NCBI GenBank assembly: GCA_038503035.1
Contig: JAVSML010024366.1
Location: 376,437 to 440,436 of the forward strand
Length of the DNA stretch: 64,000 bases
Source of the DNA: Crocodylus rhombifer
Lineage: Eukaryota; Chordata; Crocodylia; Crocodylidae
Direction of reading: 5' to 3'
This document shows positions 34,161 to 45,329 of this stretch, piece by piece (positions within the stretch are counted from its first letter, which is position 1; each line of letters begins with the position of its first letter). The translations under genes were made by a program, and so were the position numbers. The notes under the pieces are model-generated. The model was not told the DNA's origin and did not search any database. It saw only the letters and a list, made by a program, of their open reading frames with translations.

Positions 34161-34602
34161 GCATCAGAGATTATTAAGAAATTGCTGCTACTATGTGTTC
34201 CAGATAAAGTAGCATCATGTTAATTGAGGTTCATTTTCTATAGGTTGCAGAGTTCAGAAATTGGAATTTTGTCTGTTGAAATGACACAGTTTATTAGAAC
34301 ATTTCACTAATCATTCCATCTGAAATATATTCTGGTGATTGGCCACATGCTGGGAAAAAGATGTGACAGCCCATCTACATTATGCCTTGGGGCTGATTCT
34401 GATAATTTTAGAGGTGTTTTCAGTTGCTTCAACTTAATTCAAAGTGTGGTTTTTTTATGCCATTGGCTATTTGTTTAGCTCTCTCATGTCATGTGCAATA
34501 AACAGAACAGACTTGAAAAAATACAGCTAAAATACTGTCACAAGTTATTTTATTAAAAAAATATGAGAAACTACAAAACTAAGGAATACAAATTTTTAGC
34601 AG
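34161..34602. other. Unassigned AT-rich sequence
   Basis: No feature recognised. Confidence 0.5.
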
Positions 34603-34605
34603 ACA

Positions 34606-34849
34606 GGGCATGTCTACACATGCCCCTATGGCACTGTTGTTACTGCACCATCATGTAGTACTTCCTAAATACTTTAGTTACTGTGCCGTGTCAGTGGTGC
34701 ATGCTTATTTTTAGCCGCTATGGCGCTATAGTGAGGGAGCACATTGCTATGGCAACCTAGCTGCGGCATCACAGTTTGTGCCTGCTGATGCTATGTTGCT
34801 GTAGCGCATTACTATAGTGACATAGCCTCTTGTGTTAATGCATCTAAGG
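34606..34849. mobile_element. 244-bp MITE (Chompy-like)
   Basis: The left end is GGGCATGTCTACACATGCCC. The right end (CTTGTGTTAATGCATCTAAGG) is a degraded inverse. ACA flanks both sides (34603-34605 and 34850-34852). The core GGCATCACAGTTTGTGCCTG, then CTGATGCTATGTTGCTGTA, is the inverse complement of the core at 13370-13405, so both belong to one family in opposite orientation. Confidence 0.75.
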
Positions 34850-34988
34850 ACAACTTGGCTGTGATCTATAATACCCCTGTTTGCTTGAATGGGAAAGGCT
34901 TAACACATATAACTTTTTGTAGTAATTGGTCTTTTTAGGCGTATCAGTGTGATACACATGATGAGATCATTTAGATAATCTGGCAATG

Positions 34989-36641
34989 ATTTCATAGATT
35001 TCATAGACATTAGGGCTGGAAGGGACCTTGGGAGATCATCGAGTCCAGCCCCCTGCCCAAAGGGCAGGAAGTCAGCTGGGGTCATAGGATCCCAGCAAGA
35101 TAAGCATCCAATTTACTCTTGAAGGTGTTCAATGTATGTGCTTGAACCACCTCCGCTGGCAGACTGTTCCAGACCTTGGGGGCTTGGACAGTAAAGAAAT
35201 TCTTCCTTATGTCCAGCCTGAAACGGTCTTGCAGGAGTTTGTGACTGTTTGACCTAGTCATCCCTTGGGGCGCTCTGGTGAACAAACATTCCCCCAGATC
35301 CTGGTGGTCACCCCTGATAAACTTATAGGTGGCCATCAGATCACCCCTGAGCCTACGCTTTTCCAGGCTAAAGAGTCCCATGGCTCTCAGCCTTTCATCG
35401 TAAGGTCTGTTTTCCTGACCTCTGATCATGCGCGTGGCTCTCCTCTGGACTCTCTCAAGCTTCTCCACATCCTTTTTGAATTGTGGAGCCCAAAACTGGA
35501 TGCAGTACTCCAGTTGCGGCCTCACCAAAGCCGAGTACAAGGGGAGAATGACATCCCGGGATTTGCTCGAGAAGCATCTATGGATGCAAGCCAGTGTTTT
35601 GGTCACTTTATTAGCTGCAGCATCACATTGCATGTTCAACATGTGGTCAATGATGACCCCCAAGTCTCTTTCTTCTGTAGTGCTATCCAACGTAGCACTG
35701 CCGAGCCTATAAGGATGCTGCAGGTTTTTCCTCCCAAGGTGGAGAACCTTGCATTTTTCAGTGTTAAACACCATCAGTTTCTCATCTGCCCATTTGCTGA
35801 GCTTGTCCAGGTCAGCCTGGATCACCTGCCTATCTTCTGGCGTGGATGCTTTGCCCCAAAGTTTGGTGTCATCGGCGAACTTGGCCAGTCCACTCCTGAC
35901 TCCAATGTCCACATCATTAATGAAGATGTTGAACAGTATGGGTCCAAGGACAGAGCCTTGGGGGACCCCACTTGTCACAGGGCACCACGATGAGTGACTG
36001 CCATCAATTACAACCCTCTGGGTCCGACCACAGAGCCAATTTCCCAGCCAGCAGATCATGGTGGAGCCAAGGCCACAACTGGCCAGTTTGTCCAAGAGGT
36101 GATCATGGGATACCAGATCAAAAGCTTTTTTGAAGTCAATATATATGACATCAATCTCTTCTCCCTCGTTCAGGTGATAGGTCACCTGGCCGTAGAAGGA
36201 AATGAGATTGGTCAAATAAGACCTACCCACAACAAACCCATGCTGGCTATCCCTTAGGATGTTAGCCTGGGCCAGTCCATCAAGGATGGCCTCGTTAATA
36301 AACTTTTCTAAGATCTTCCCCAGGATAGAAGTCAGGCTAATGGGCCTGTAGTTAGCCGGATCCACTCCCCTCCCTTTGAAGATCGACACCACATTGGCCT
36401 TCTTCCAGTCTTCGGGCACTACACCAGAGCACCAGGAGTTTTCAAAGATCCATGCCAGGGGCTGGGCTATGATGCTCGCCAGCTCCTTGAGTACCCTGGG
36501 GTGCAAATTGTCAGGGCCAGCTGACTTGAAGGTATCCAGCTTCTCAAGATGTTCCTACATGAGGTCAGCATTTATGGAGGGTAGGGGATCCCCATCACCT
36601 GGATCTCCCTGTCCCATAGCAGGCATGGGCATCCCCATGAT
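34989..36641 (-). mobile_element. CR1 LINE, 1.65 kb, best-preserved copy
   Basis: The inverted tail TTCATAGATTTCATAGACAT (3' end) is followed by the subfamily B 3' UTR and a long RT-bearing frame. The 5' truncation lies near CATCCCCATGATATAATATG. ATGA next to both borders (34985-34989 and about 36636-36641) may be a short target duplication. Compared with the copy at 29.8-32.6 kb the sequence is collinear from the 'GMPIA' region to the tail. Confidence 0.9.
35082..36506 (-). pseudogene. CR1 reverse transcriptase, 474-codon open frame (5'-truncated)
   Basis: Uninterrupted from MHPRVLKELASIIAQPL to the natural end LDAYLAGIL. Landmarks: [19 protein letters not shown] (52-70), QHGFV (88-92), motif A IYIDFKKAFD with Asp 124, GVPQGSVLGPILFNIF (180-195), KFADDTKLWGK with FADD at 210-213, the thumb region (KCKVLHLGRKNLQHPYRLG) and the C-terminal FRLDIRKNFFTVQ. 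All catalytic Asp residues of a LINE RT are present. Just upstream an AAG-to-TAG change (near 36557, relative to the plus copy at 30.9 kb) stops the frame, and the endonuclease and ORF1 are absent, so the element cannot move by itself. The apparent start Met is internal to the original polyprotein. Confidence 0.9.
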
Positions 36642-36649
36642 ATAATATG

Positions 36650-37700
36650 CACTATTGTGTTTTGAAGAAAAATGGCAAGCTATTTTGTCATATATTAGGG
36701 TCTGATCCTTAAGAAGTAAAGCAACAAAATGCTCTACTAATGTCTATATGCAGAGAATATAAAAGCATTTCCATCTAAAACACGTTTTCTTACAATGGAT
36801 GCATATATTTACAGTCTGAATGGCTTGAATTCAGGGACACTGGTATTTATATCAGAGCTAATCCAAAAATGTGGTTAATTTCCATGGATATATCTGACTG
36901 TAGTGAAAATGGCAAAGTCTGAATATTTATTTGGGAAACAACAATAATTCAATTTAGAGGAGGTTTTTCATTGTTTTATGGGTTGTATTTTGAGATCAGT
37001 ACTTCATACTCTCATTCCATTTTGTAAAATGGGCTGCCCAGTCACTTTAGTTTCCATGATTCACTGTAGTCTCACTTTTCTTGCTGATGGAACACTGCAT
37101 CACCAGAGTCCTACAATGCTGGGAAATTTATTCTAAAGAGAATGGGAACATGAGGAGACAGATTAGCTCCACAAGACTCTAAAGAGATATATCTAATATT
37201 GAAATATTTTGGATTTTTTGGCAAGAAATAGGTTGGGGACATTAAGCCTTTCGAGAAGAAAAAGCTCAAATTTTCCATAGAAAAAGTAACTTTATTTGGA
37301 ACCATTTTTTGGTGAAATGTTTTTCACAGCATTTTTCATCAGCCCTAATTAATATGCATTGCACATGCTGCACGGCAAATGTATAGTCGATGAACCAGTC
37401 TATCTGCAGTTTGCAGGTAGCATAAATAGCTTGAAACATGCAATATAATTCAAATCTGGTTGCAAAAACATTTTAGTGAAAATATTCCAATCCATCACAT
37501 AATTCCAGAAGAGATATATTTAAGTCATCCGTCTTTAAGTGCCTTTGCTATTGATTAGAGGAAAATTGAAAGCAATTACAATTATGGTTAGACTAAAGAA
37601 CTGATAACCTGTCACAGCAGTTTCAGTTACTTATGTCTTAGTTATGTTGCAGAGGAAAGGTAACTGATAGTATTGTTGCCACCCTTCTGTCTAATAGCTT
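36650..37700. other. Unassigned AT-rich sequence
   Basis: No feature supported. Confidence 0.5.
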
Positions 37701-37704
37701 AGTA

Positions 37705-38070
37705 TAGGCTGTCCAACTTCTAAACAACTGGGGGCCAAACACACAGGCCCTGGTGTGGCCTCTGGGGTCTGTACACCCACAGGTCACAACAGGGTGAGCC
37801 ATGGGTTCCCTGGGTCACTCTGGCATTGCCCCGTGTGGGGTAGGGGAGGTGGGGGCCAGCACCTGGACTGGCTCCATCAGCCTTACCTGGGGTTCTGGGG
37901 GCCTCCTGCGACTCCATCAGTGGTGAACTGGGCATGTGGAGCCTATCCTTCAGCCAGAGTGTGGCTCTGGCTGGTCAGGCTCCGGTTTCAGGTGGTGTAC
38001 ACTGCTCCCAAGTGTGTTGCCCTGCTTTTTTTCTGGACCAGGTTTTTTTGATGCCAGGATCTCCTGGTGT
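37705..38070 (+). mobile_element. hAT-like element, left end only
   Basis: Begins AGGCTGTCCAACTTCTAAAC, then TGGGGGCCAAACACACAGGC. This type of 'ctgtccaacttctaaac...gggccaaac' edge is characteristic of reptilian non-autonomous hAT elements. The interior is GC-rich. No right terminus or 8-bp duplication was found, so it may be truncated. Confidence 0.4.
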
Positions 38071-38233
38071 TAAAAAACCACCATGCTGCAAATTAGCAGT
38101 GTGGTGAATGCCTACACGTGTGGTACATGTGGTTTGCAACACTGCAGACGGGTCTGCGGTGACAACCATATGTGTGCACCCATAGGGACACACCCTATAA
38201 GTCCATTTGTAGCATATATGGAAGTACACTATA

Positions 38234-38335
38234 GCCTACAAAAGCTTGTTCCTCTCTGAACAAGCTAGTCTATAAGGTGCCATCCTGCACTGCACTCTCC
38301 CTAACTTCAGGCTAATACGGCTAATTACCTCTTTA
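38234..38335 (+). repeat. Old SINE-like fragment
   Basis: CCTACAAAAGCTTGTTCCTC, CTAGTCTATAAGGTGCCATC and CAGGCTAATACGGCTAATTAC. The same order (AAAGCTT, TTAGTCTCTAAGGTGCCAC, GACTAACACGGCTAC) marks a very common repeat in turtles and crocodilians whose name I do not recall. Confidence 0.5.
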
Positions 38336-38635
38336 CTTTTCCAAGACAACAGTAGAAAGTTTTTAATGGTAACCACTGCTTACTGTTAAAAATCAATAAA
38401 AGCCCTCCACCTCCCACCACCACTCCAAAGCCTACACTGGCTATATGTCACATGAATTTTCTATAATATTTAGGGTAAAATTTCAGATATTACAGCATTG
38501 AAATTGTATGTAAGTATTGATTTTTTTTTTTGGTGGCTGTTTTTATTTGGAACAATCTCCCCATCTTTCCCATGCTAAATGCCTTCTCTTCATATGCATC
38601 ATAGAAATCATTTCTGTCACAAAAAGCCTTCCTGC

Positions 38636-39512
38636 TAGGGCTGTGTGAAGCTTTGGGTGGTGATTCGATTCAGAGGAGATTTGGCTTGATTCAGTGGCTG
38701 AATTTCCAAATCCAAATCGAGTCAGGGGACCACTTTAAAGGTCCAAATCAATTCAAAGCTCTCTAAATCTTCAGAAAAGATTTGGGGAGCTTTGATTCGG
38801 GCAGTACCTGGTGGGTGCAGCAGGGAGCTGCACCTGGATTCTGAGCTGTTAAGTGTTGGGGTGGGAGAATGGGACCTGGGGGAGGGGAGCATGGGGGGAC
38901 CCCTGCAAGCCTCCCTGATCCCATTCTGCTCCTCCTCAGCCACCTGACCCCCGCCCACTCACCCATGCCCACCCCAGCTCCTGGCCTGTTAAAGAAAAGC
39001 CCCAGTATTCACTGGGTGCTGTTGGATGGGGGGGTGGGCAATCCATGCTGCTCCCCCACTGCCCCATGCTGCATGGGGTGCTCTGCATGAGCCCCCCAAC
39101 ACCCCCTCACACCCCCAGCCCCCCCACAGATGCCCCACCTGGGCTAGCTCCAGCCCTTTAATAAAAAAAAATGGAGAAAAGCCCCAGAACTCAGCACTCC
39201 TGCAGCAGACTCAGCGCTTTGGGGGGCTTATGCAGAGTGACCCACATGGTGCAGGAAATCAGGGGGCAGTGGGGATCACCCTCTCACAGCAGGAGTGGTG
39301 AGTTCTGGGGTTTTTCTTGTTTGTTTGTTTTCTTAAAGGGCTGGAGCTGGCCTGGGCAGGGTACCTGCAGTGGGGCTGGGGAACTGAATCTCCAAATCAG
39401 ATTCAGCTGAATCGATTCAGGACAGTGATTCAAATCATTGAATCAAATTACTGTCTCCCGTATTGGCCAAATCCAAATCTGAAGCAAATACTAGCTGCTT
39501 CACGCAGGTCTA
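38636..39512. mobile_element. 877-bp non-autonomous hAT element with internal inverted repeats
   Basis: The left end TAGGGCTGTGTGAAGC and the inverse of the right end TAGACCTGCGTGAAGC form TIRs. The 8-mers CTTCCTGC (38628-38635) and CTTCCTGA (39513-39520) flank it, a near-perfect 8-bp duplication as in hAT. Subterminal GATTCGATTCAG and TGAATCGATTCAG repeats are present on both sides. In the middle an inverted pair (39129-39200 and 39288-39362, with AGCTCCAGCCCTTTAA and TTAAAGGGCTGGAGCT) makes a further stem. No transposase. Confidence 0.8.
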
Positions 39513-39524
39513 CTTCCTGAATAA

Positions 39525-41070
39525 ACCTTATTCATGTCAATATCTCAAGGCTTTTTTCATTGAAATAAATGAGTAGAATGTATTGACACTGTTTTTTGCT
39601 TGAGCAACATATAAAAATAGGTCTCTGAAGCACAGTTCTTCATAGGGCTACTTTTTGTAGTTGGAGATAGGTAAAGAATTTTGCACCCTGTTATAGATTG
39701 AGGCATATTTTCTCCACCCATAAATTATTTTTGGTGACAGTGATAGGACCATGGGTCTCATTCCTTGACCATGTCTTTCCAATTGTTCCCATTGGAGGGC
39801 ATATCCAATACACTGCATGTGTTTCATCAAACACTGAGATCCACAAAAGTAAAAGTCCTAGTGGGGTCATAACGCAGAGAAATCCACTTACCACTTGGTC
39901 CCTGCATGACTTTAATAATGCTAGGAAAATGTAGTCTTTATATTGTAAGCTCTTTGGAATCTTTTATTTTTATGTGTTTTTTTATAACGATGTGCAGATT
40001 ATGTATTATTTATATATTCTATAAATAAAAGCAGTATAGTGCAAACATTTGGCTTGATAAAAAAATAATGGCAAAATTTAAGGCCACTGAAATGTTTAGC
40101 TCTAAACCCTAGGTTATTTAGTAGCTATGAATTAACAGCCAACTAAATTCACTTTAAATCCCCCTTTAATTGGAGTTCTCTCTTCTTTAGCTACTGTATC
40201 ACAGTGGTAAATAACAATGTGTCCCCAAGCCAGGTAAGTAAAATAGGTTTGCTAAAAATGACTCACATAAACTTGATAAAAGGTTAAAAATGATGTGTGT
40301 GTTTTTTTTTAAATCACCACCACCAAACCAAAAGTGTTTCACTGCTTCTCCTATTCTCAGGCATAGTCTTAGATTGTGGATCTAAGTCTGATCCTGAGGA
40401 TTCAATGGAGATTTTCCTCAGCCTGATCTGAATCCCTGCCATTCCAAGCATAACTCTACTAAAGGTTTTGTTTTAGGTCTTTTTTTTCTTGGTGCCATGC
40501 ATCTCTTGCTGTTCTTCTGTAATGGTTGACTGCCCTATCTCTGATTCTTAAATTCCTGACTTCTAAATGCTTAACTATAAGTTTAGCTGTCCCATGCTAT
40601 ATACCTAAGTTGGAATTTGTTTCTTGGAGATTCCTGGAGCCCCCATATAAATTCAAAATGAGAGAACAAAATGTCATATATTCAATAAAAAGTTATATTA
40701 ATTAACCTATTATATTATTAAAAATACTCCTTCTGGAAGAGGACATCATACATGTGCACACAGTTTAATCTTTTACTGCACATAGAAATCTCCCTATTTT
40801 GCTTTCTATATAACAAAGCCATAGGAAAACTATTTTGTAATTTTAGAGAACATGCACATTAACTCCTTAAAGCAATGACTATTATGCTTTTGATCCAAGT
40901 AGCATGTCCTGTTCTCCTGTTTTACTGGTGTATCACAACAAAATAATGGCCACCATGCCATTAAAACAACTACCTTGAATGTGAGAGACATAGGCATAAA
41001 ACAGGTAAAATCTATGCTGAAAATTTAGGGTTCAGTTTTTGGTAGGCATTACTCGCAGTGGAGCTACATT
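39525..41070. other. Unassigned AT-rich sequence
   Basis: TATTGTAAGCTCTTTGGAAT at 39940-39960 may be the tail of a MIR-type SINE. Nothing else is recognised. Confidence 0.4.
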
Positions 41071-41077
41071 AGGAGAC

Positions 41078-41575
41078 AGTGAGAACGTCTGCCTGTGCAC
41101 TTTAATATGCAATAGTCCATTTTACTGCGCATTAAAGCATCACATAAAAAGCCAAACAATTACAATTACACCAGTGTGCAGTAAAATAGGTTAGTGCACA
41201 ATAAGCATCACTTAAAAAATGTATAGGGGAGGCAAATGCGTAGGGGGAATAGTTTGGCATCTACACGTACAGGCATTAAACTGCATTAACACTGTGTGTA
41301 GACTGACTTGGGACTAAAATTAATTCCATTTAGTCCATACACAGAGCATTACTGTGCAGCAAGGCATCTACATGTGCATTACTGCACAGTAACTAATTAG
41401 GCATAAATTTGATACCTGCAAATTTATGCTCAAGCTGGCATAAGGCACCATATTTACTGTTCAGTACGGGTGTGCATGTGTAGATGCACATCCATACTCC
41501 ACAGTAATTTCAGTTACTGCACAGTAAATTGTGTCCATTGGGAAAAAGCTCATTAATACACATATAGACATGCCC
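41078..41575. mobile_element. Cluster of nested Chompy-like MITEs
   Basis: Several ends of the GGCATCTACATGTGC type occur: GAGAACGTCTGCCTGTGC at 41078, GGCATCTACACGTACAGG at 41254, GGCATCTACATGTGCATT at 41363, the inverse GTGCATGTGTAGATGC ending at 41487, and ATATAGACATGCCC ending at 41575. The near-palindrome TACTGCACAGTA is at 41380-41391 and again near 41516. At least one complete small element (about 41363-41487) appears to lie inside a larger one. Confidence 0.65.
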
Positions 41576-41599
41576 ACTGTGTCCCTATTGACCATTATA

Positions 41600-42945
41600 T
41601 GTCTGTAAAGCTTATAATTAAAAAAGAAACATACTCTTACGGAAACACTTGCTACTATCACATATTTAGTCACCAAATCTCTATTACTGTACCTGTTGTC
41701 TAAATACCTATAAATACATGGTTTGCAGACTATCACCTGGCATGGGATAGACTATTTCCTGGGCAACTACAGTGTACCACTGAGGTCACTGAGGGTCTTT
41801 TGGGAGTGTGAGTTTGCTGTGAGGAGTCAGTTGCAGCCTAGTTGTAGCAGTTAGAAACCCAGAGAAAAGAAAGGAAAAAATGAGTGTTCCCTCTCCACCA
41901 TTCCTGCTGGAAATTGCATAGTTCATAAAAATATCCTGCTTGTTGTCTCGCATTATGGTATGTGGAATTTAGCTATAAGCGTTCAGTGGTATTATCCTAT
42001 GTTGTATCAAAGCATTTGTGGCCATAATGATGTTGCCATATCCTAAATAGCATATTTATTCTTTTTTGTATTCCTATGGATCTTCTCCTTTCAAAATGAC
42101 TGCAAGTATAAAAAGTACCTGCAGCAAGCTGAAGAGAAATGAGCTTTGAATTATCAGATTTAGCACAGTATGTGTGATGCTACATTTTTTTCTGGTATGG
42201 ATTAACTGCTTGTGAGGGCTTAAGATAATCATGGTTTCCTTTCTTCCACCCTTTGGTAGAAATGACTCTTTCTATGCATATTGGGCATGGTGTTGGCAAA
42301 CTCTGATAGTATCCCTTTGAAGGTATGAATTAATTGCTTAAAAGTTATGTAAATCTAAAAAATAGAGAATAGAAAAACCTTTGTGTGTGCTATCAACCCA
42401 AATAAGAATAAAATAATTCAAATTTTTACATTTAAAACAGTACCCTGGAGGCCCAGTCCAAACTCCCATACTTATTCTTTCCATCTACAAGTTTCTACAG
42501 AGCTAATTCCTTGGCTTGTGTACCCACACACCATCTGCCTTGTTCTAAACTTATCTTCTGATGGTTATTTGGTTAAAAAGGGTACTGGCTTGAAAGAAAA
42601 GGAACAAAAGGACGTCATAAATTAAAGAGAAAGGATTTCCAAGTAGTCTTTCTTCTCTGTCAATATGAAGTACAGGAGTCTTTTGAGGTCTTGGAAGTGT
42701 CTGTGGAAAGGCAATCTACTCCTTGCTTTTGTGAAGCAGCATGAGGGTAAAACAATTTATTTCCTACTCTTATTTCCCAGTCTCCAACAGAAGTAGAATT
42801 TAGCGCTTTGAGGAAGGTTTTGTGTGGGAAAAGGAGACTTGATTATCAAAGTACCTGTCTTTCATGAACATACAAGTGTGGTTTTAAGAGTAAATAGGCT
42901 GTTCTGTCAGTTACATGCTGATGTAATAATAATAATTAGTGATCA
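41600..42945. other. Unassigned AT-rich sequence
   Basis: No feature supported. The 80-codon frame at 42383-42625 shows no motif. Confidence 0.5.
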
Positions 42946-42949
42946 TAAA

Positions 42950-43290
42950 TTGTAATAATAATGTAAAGCTCCTTCTATCACAGGGTATAAAATTATAGTA
43001 TATATTAATTTCTGAAATATTACAGCCTCCTTGTGAGTTAAGTACAATATACTTCATTAGACCTGTTTTACAGGCAGAGAAAATTAAGCACTGAGTTAAA
43101 TAGCTTGATTTATAATGGGGCAGGGCACTCCAAACTCATGGTGCTCAGCACCTCTAAGAGTCTACAAATGAATGTGTGCCTATAGTTACATAATAAGCTA
43201 GAGCTAGGAATAGGATTCAAGTCTCTTGACTTTCCAGGTTATGTTCTGAGTATTAGATATTGCTACCTCATTCTTTTTGCAAAATATTAG
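42950..43290 (-). repeat. MIR-like SINE relic
   Basis: Read on the plus strand the order is that of an inverted MIR: ATTAGACCTGTTTTACAGGC, AGAAAATTAAGCACTGAG, then ATAAGCTAGAGCTAGGAATA and GGATTCAAGTCTCTTGACT, followed by TATTGCTACC. Strongly diverged. Confidence 0.55.
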
Positions 43291-43346
43291 AATACACAAA
43301 GAGAAACATTGACAGAAAATCCAATTAAATGCTAGGCAGACAAGCT

Positions 43347-43440
43347 TCTTTGGGTAGATGTGATACCTTTTATCAGACCAACTAAACAGTTGGAAAATTG
43401 TTCTTTGCAAGCTTTCAGGCACAAAAACCCTTCTTCAGGC
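43347..43440 (+). repeat. SINE-like dispersed repeat, second copy
   Basis: Matches 15541-15620 (see that entry). Truncated on its right side exactly where the plus-strand CR1 at 43441 begins, so the CR1 probably inserted into it. Confidence 0.6.
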
Positions 43441-44839
43441 ACAAGAGCCAACGTGGTTCCCATCTTCAAAAAGGGGAAGAAGGAGGACCTGGGAAACTAT
43501 AGGCCAGTTAGTCTTACTTCAATCCTAGGCAAGCTGTTTGAGAAAATTATTCTGGCACGCATCCATGAGGGGCTAGCAGGGGATTTCATGCTTAGGGGCA
43601 ACCAACAAATGGCAGGTCCTGTCAGACCAACCTGGTGGCCTTCTATGATCAGATCACCAAATCATTAGATGCAGGGGTAGCAGTGGACATAGTCTTCCTG
43701 GACTTTCGGAAGGCCTTTGACACTGTGTCTCACCATGTTCTCATTAAGAAACTGGGGGACTGTGCAGTCAATTGGGTCACCAACTGGCTGGAGGGCCACA
43801 CCCAGAGAGTGATGGTGGATGGGTCATTTTCAGCCTGGAGGGATATGGGCAGTGGGGTTCCACAGGGCTCCGTCCTCGGACCCGCGCTGTTCAACACCTT
43901 CATCAGCGACTTGGACGAGGGGGTAAAAAGCACCCTGTTCAAATTTGCTGATAACACTCAGATGGGGGGGATGTGGGCACTCTAGAAGGGAGCAATAGGC
44001 TACAGTCGGACCTAGAAAGGTTACAGAGGTGGGTGGATGAGGACAGGATGGGATTCAACACTGACAAGTGCAAAGTGATGCACCTAGGGAGGAACAACCG
44101 GCACCATACCTACAGGTTGGGGAACTCCCCTATTGTCAGGACAGAGGCAGAAAAGGATCTTGGAGTCATCATTGACTCCAAGATGAACATGGGTCGGCAG
44201 TGTGGGGAAGCAGTCAGGAAGGTCAACCGTAGCTTGTCATGCATCCACAGATGCATCTCAAACAGGTCCAAGGAGGTGATCCTCCCCCTCTATGTGGCAC
44301 TGGTCAGGCCGCAGCTGGAGTACTGCATCCAGTTCTGGGGGCCGCACTTCAAGAGGGATGTGGACAACATGGAGAGGGTCCAGAGGCAGGCTACTCGTAT
44401 GATCAGGGGGCAGCAGGGCAGGCCTTATGAGGAGAGGCTATGGGACCTGAACCTGTTCAGCCTCCAGAAGAGACAGCTGAGGGGACATCTAGTAGCCTGT
44501 TACAAACTAGTCAGGGGGGATCAGCAGGGACTGTGGAAGTCCCTGTTCCCCTGAGCACTGCCAGGAGTGACCAGGAATAATGGTCACAATCTGGCAGAGG
44601 GTAGATTTAGGCTAGATATCAGGAGATGCTACTTCACAGTCAGGGCGGCTAGGGTCTGGAACCAACTTCCAAGAGAAGTGGTGCTGGCCCCTACCCTGGG
44701 GATGTTTAAGAGGAGGTTAGACAAACACCTTGCTGGGGTCATTTGACCCCAGTAATGTTTCCTGCCATGGCAGGGGGTTGGATTAGATGATCTACTCAGG
44801 TCCCTTCCGACCCTAGAAACTATGAAACTATGAAACCTT
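43441..44839 (+). mobile_element. CR1 LINE, 1.4 kb, RT to 3' end (subfamily A)
   Basis: The coding part starts at [20 protein letters not shown] (RT fingers). It contains DIVFLDFRKAFDTVSHHVL (motif A), GVPQGSVLGPALFNTFISDL and FKFADNTQMG, where the second catalytic Asp of FADD is Asn. A frameshift near 43975 leads to a second frame (43973-44554: GFNTDKCKVMHLGRNN, RDVDNMERVQRQATRMI). The 3' UTR (CCATGGCAGGGGGTTGGATT) ends in ACTATGAAACTATGAAAC. Frameshifts near 43620 and 43975 and the FADN change make it inactive. Confidence 0.9.
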
Positions 44840-45329
44840 CCATAGTTACCCCTGCTCTCAACTCACGATACAATTGTTAACCTTTCCCCTCCTTGTTTGT
44901 TTTAAGTGGACAAGAAACATTCTTGTGCTCTTCCACTGAATTATTTTCTTTGGTTTCATGTCCGAAGGGTGAATTTCTTTGATGCATCAGGCTGGTTTTT
45001 CTCATCTGGCTTGAAAATGCAAAATGGCCTAACAAACAGAATATTCCTTTGGCAACCTATTAATTTTTTGCTTGGTGAGACTCAATTGGTTTTAATGGGT
45101 CTTAACCACTGGTCTGATGGGTGTGTCCTTTACAGGTGGAGATTTTGAAACTGTATATGGGAGGGCCTTTGGCTGTTTCTGTTTCTTTAACAAGCAATCT
45201 TAAATGGCTCTTGTACATGTGATAGGAGTTTAATCCCCAAGATGTTATTTTATGCCCCCTAAATAGAAATGGTGGGATTTTAATAGAAAACCACTGTGTC
45301 AATTTTTCCATCATGTTACATCATGTTAT
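44840..45329. other. Unassigned sequence
   Basis: No feature supported. Confidence 0.5.
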
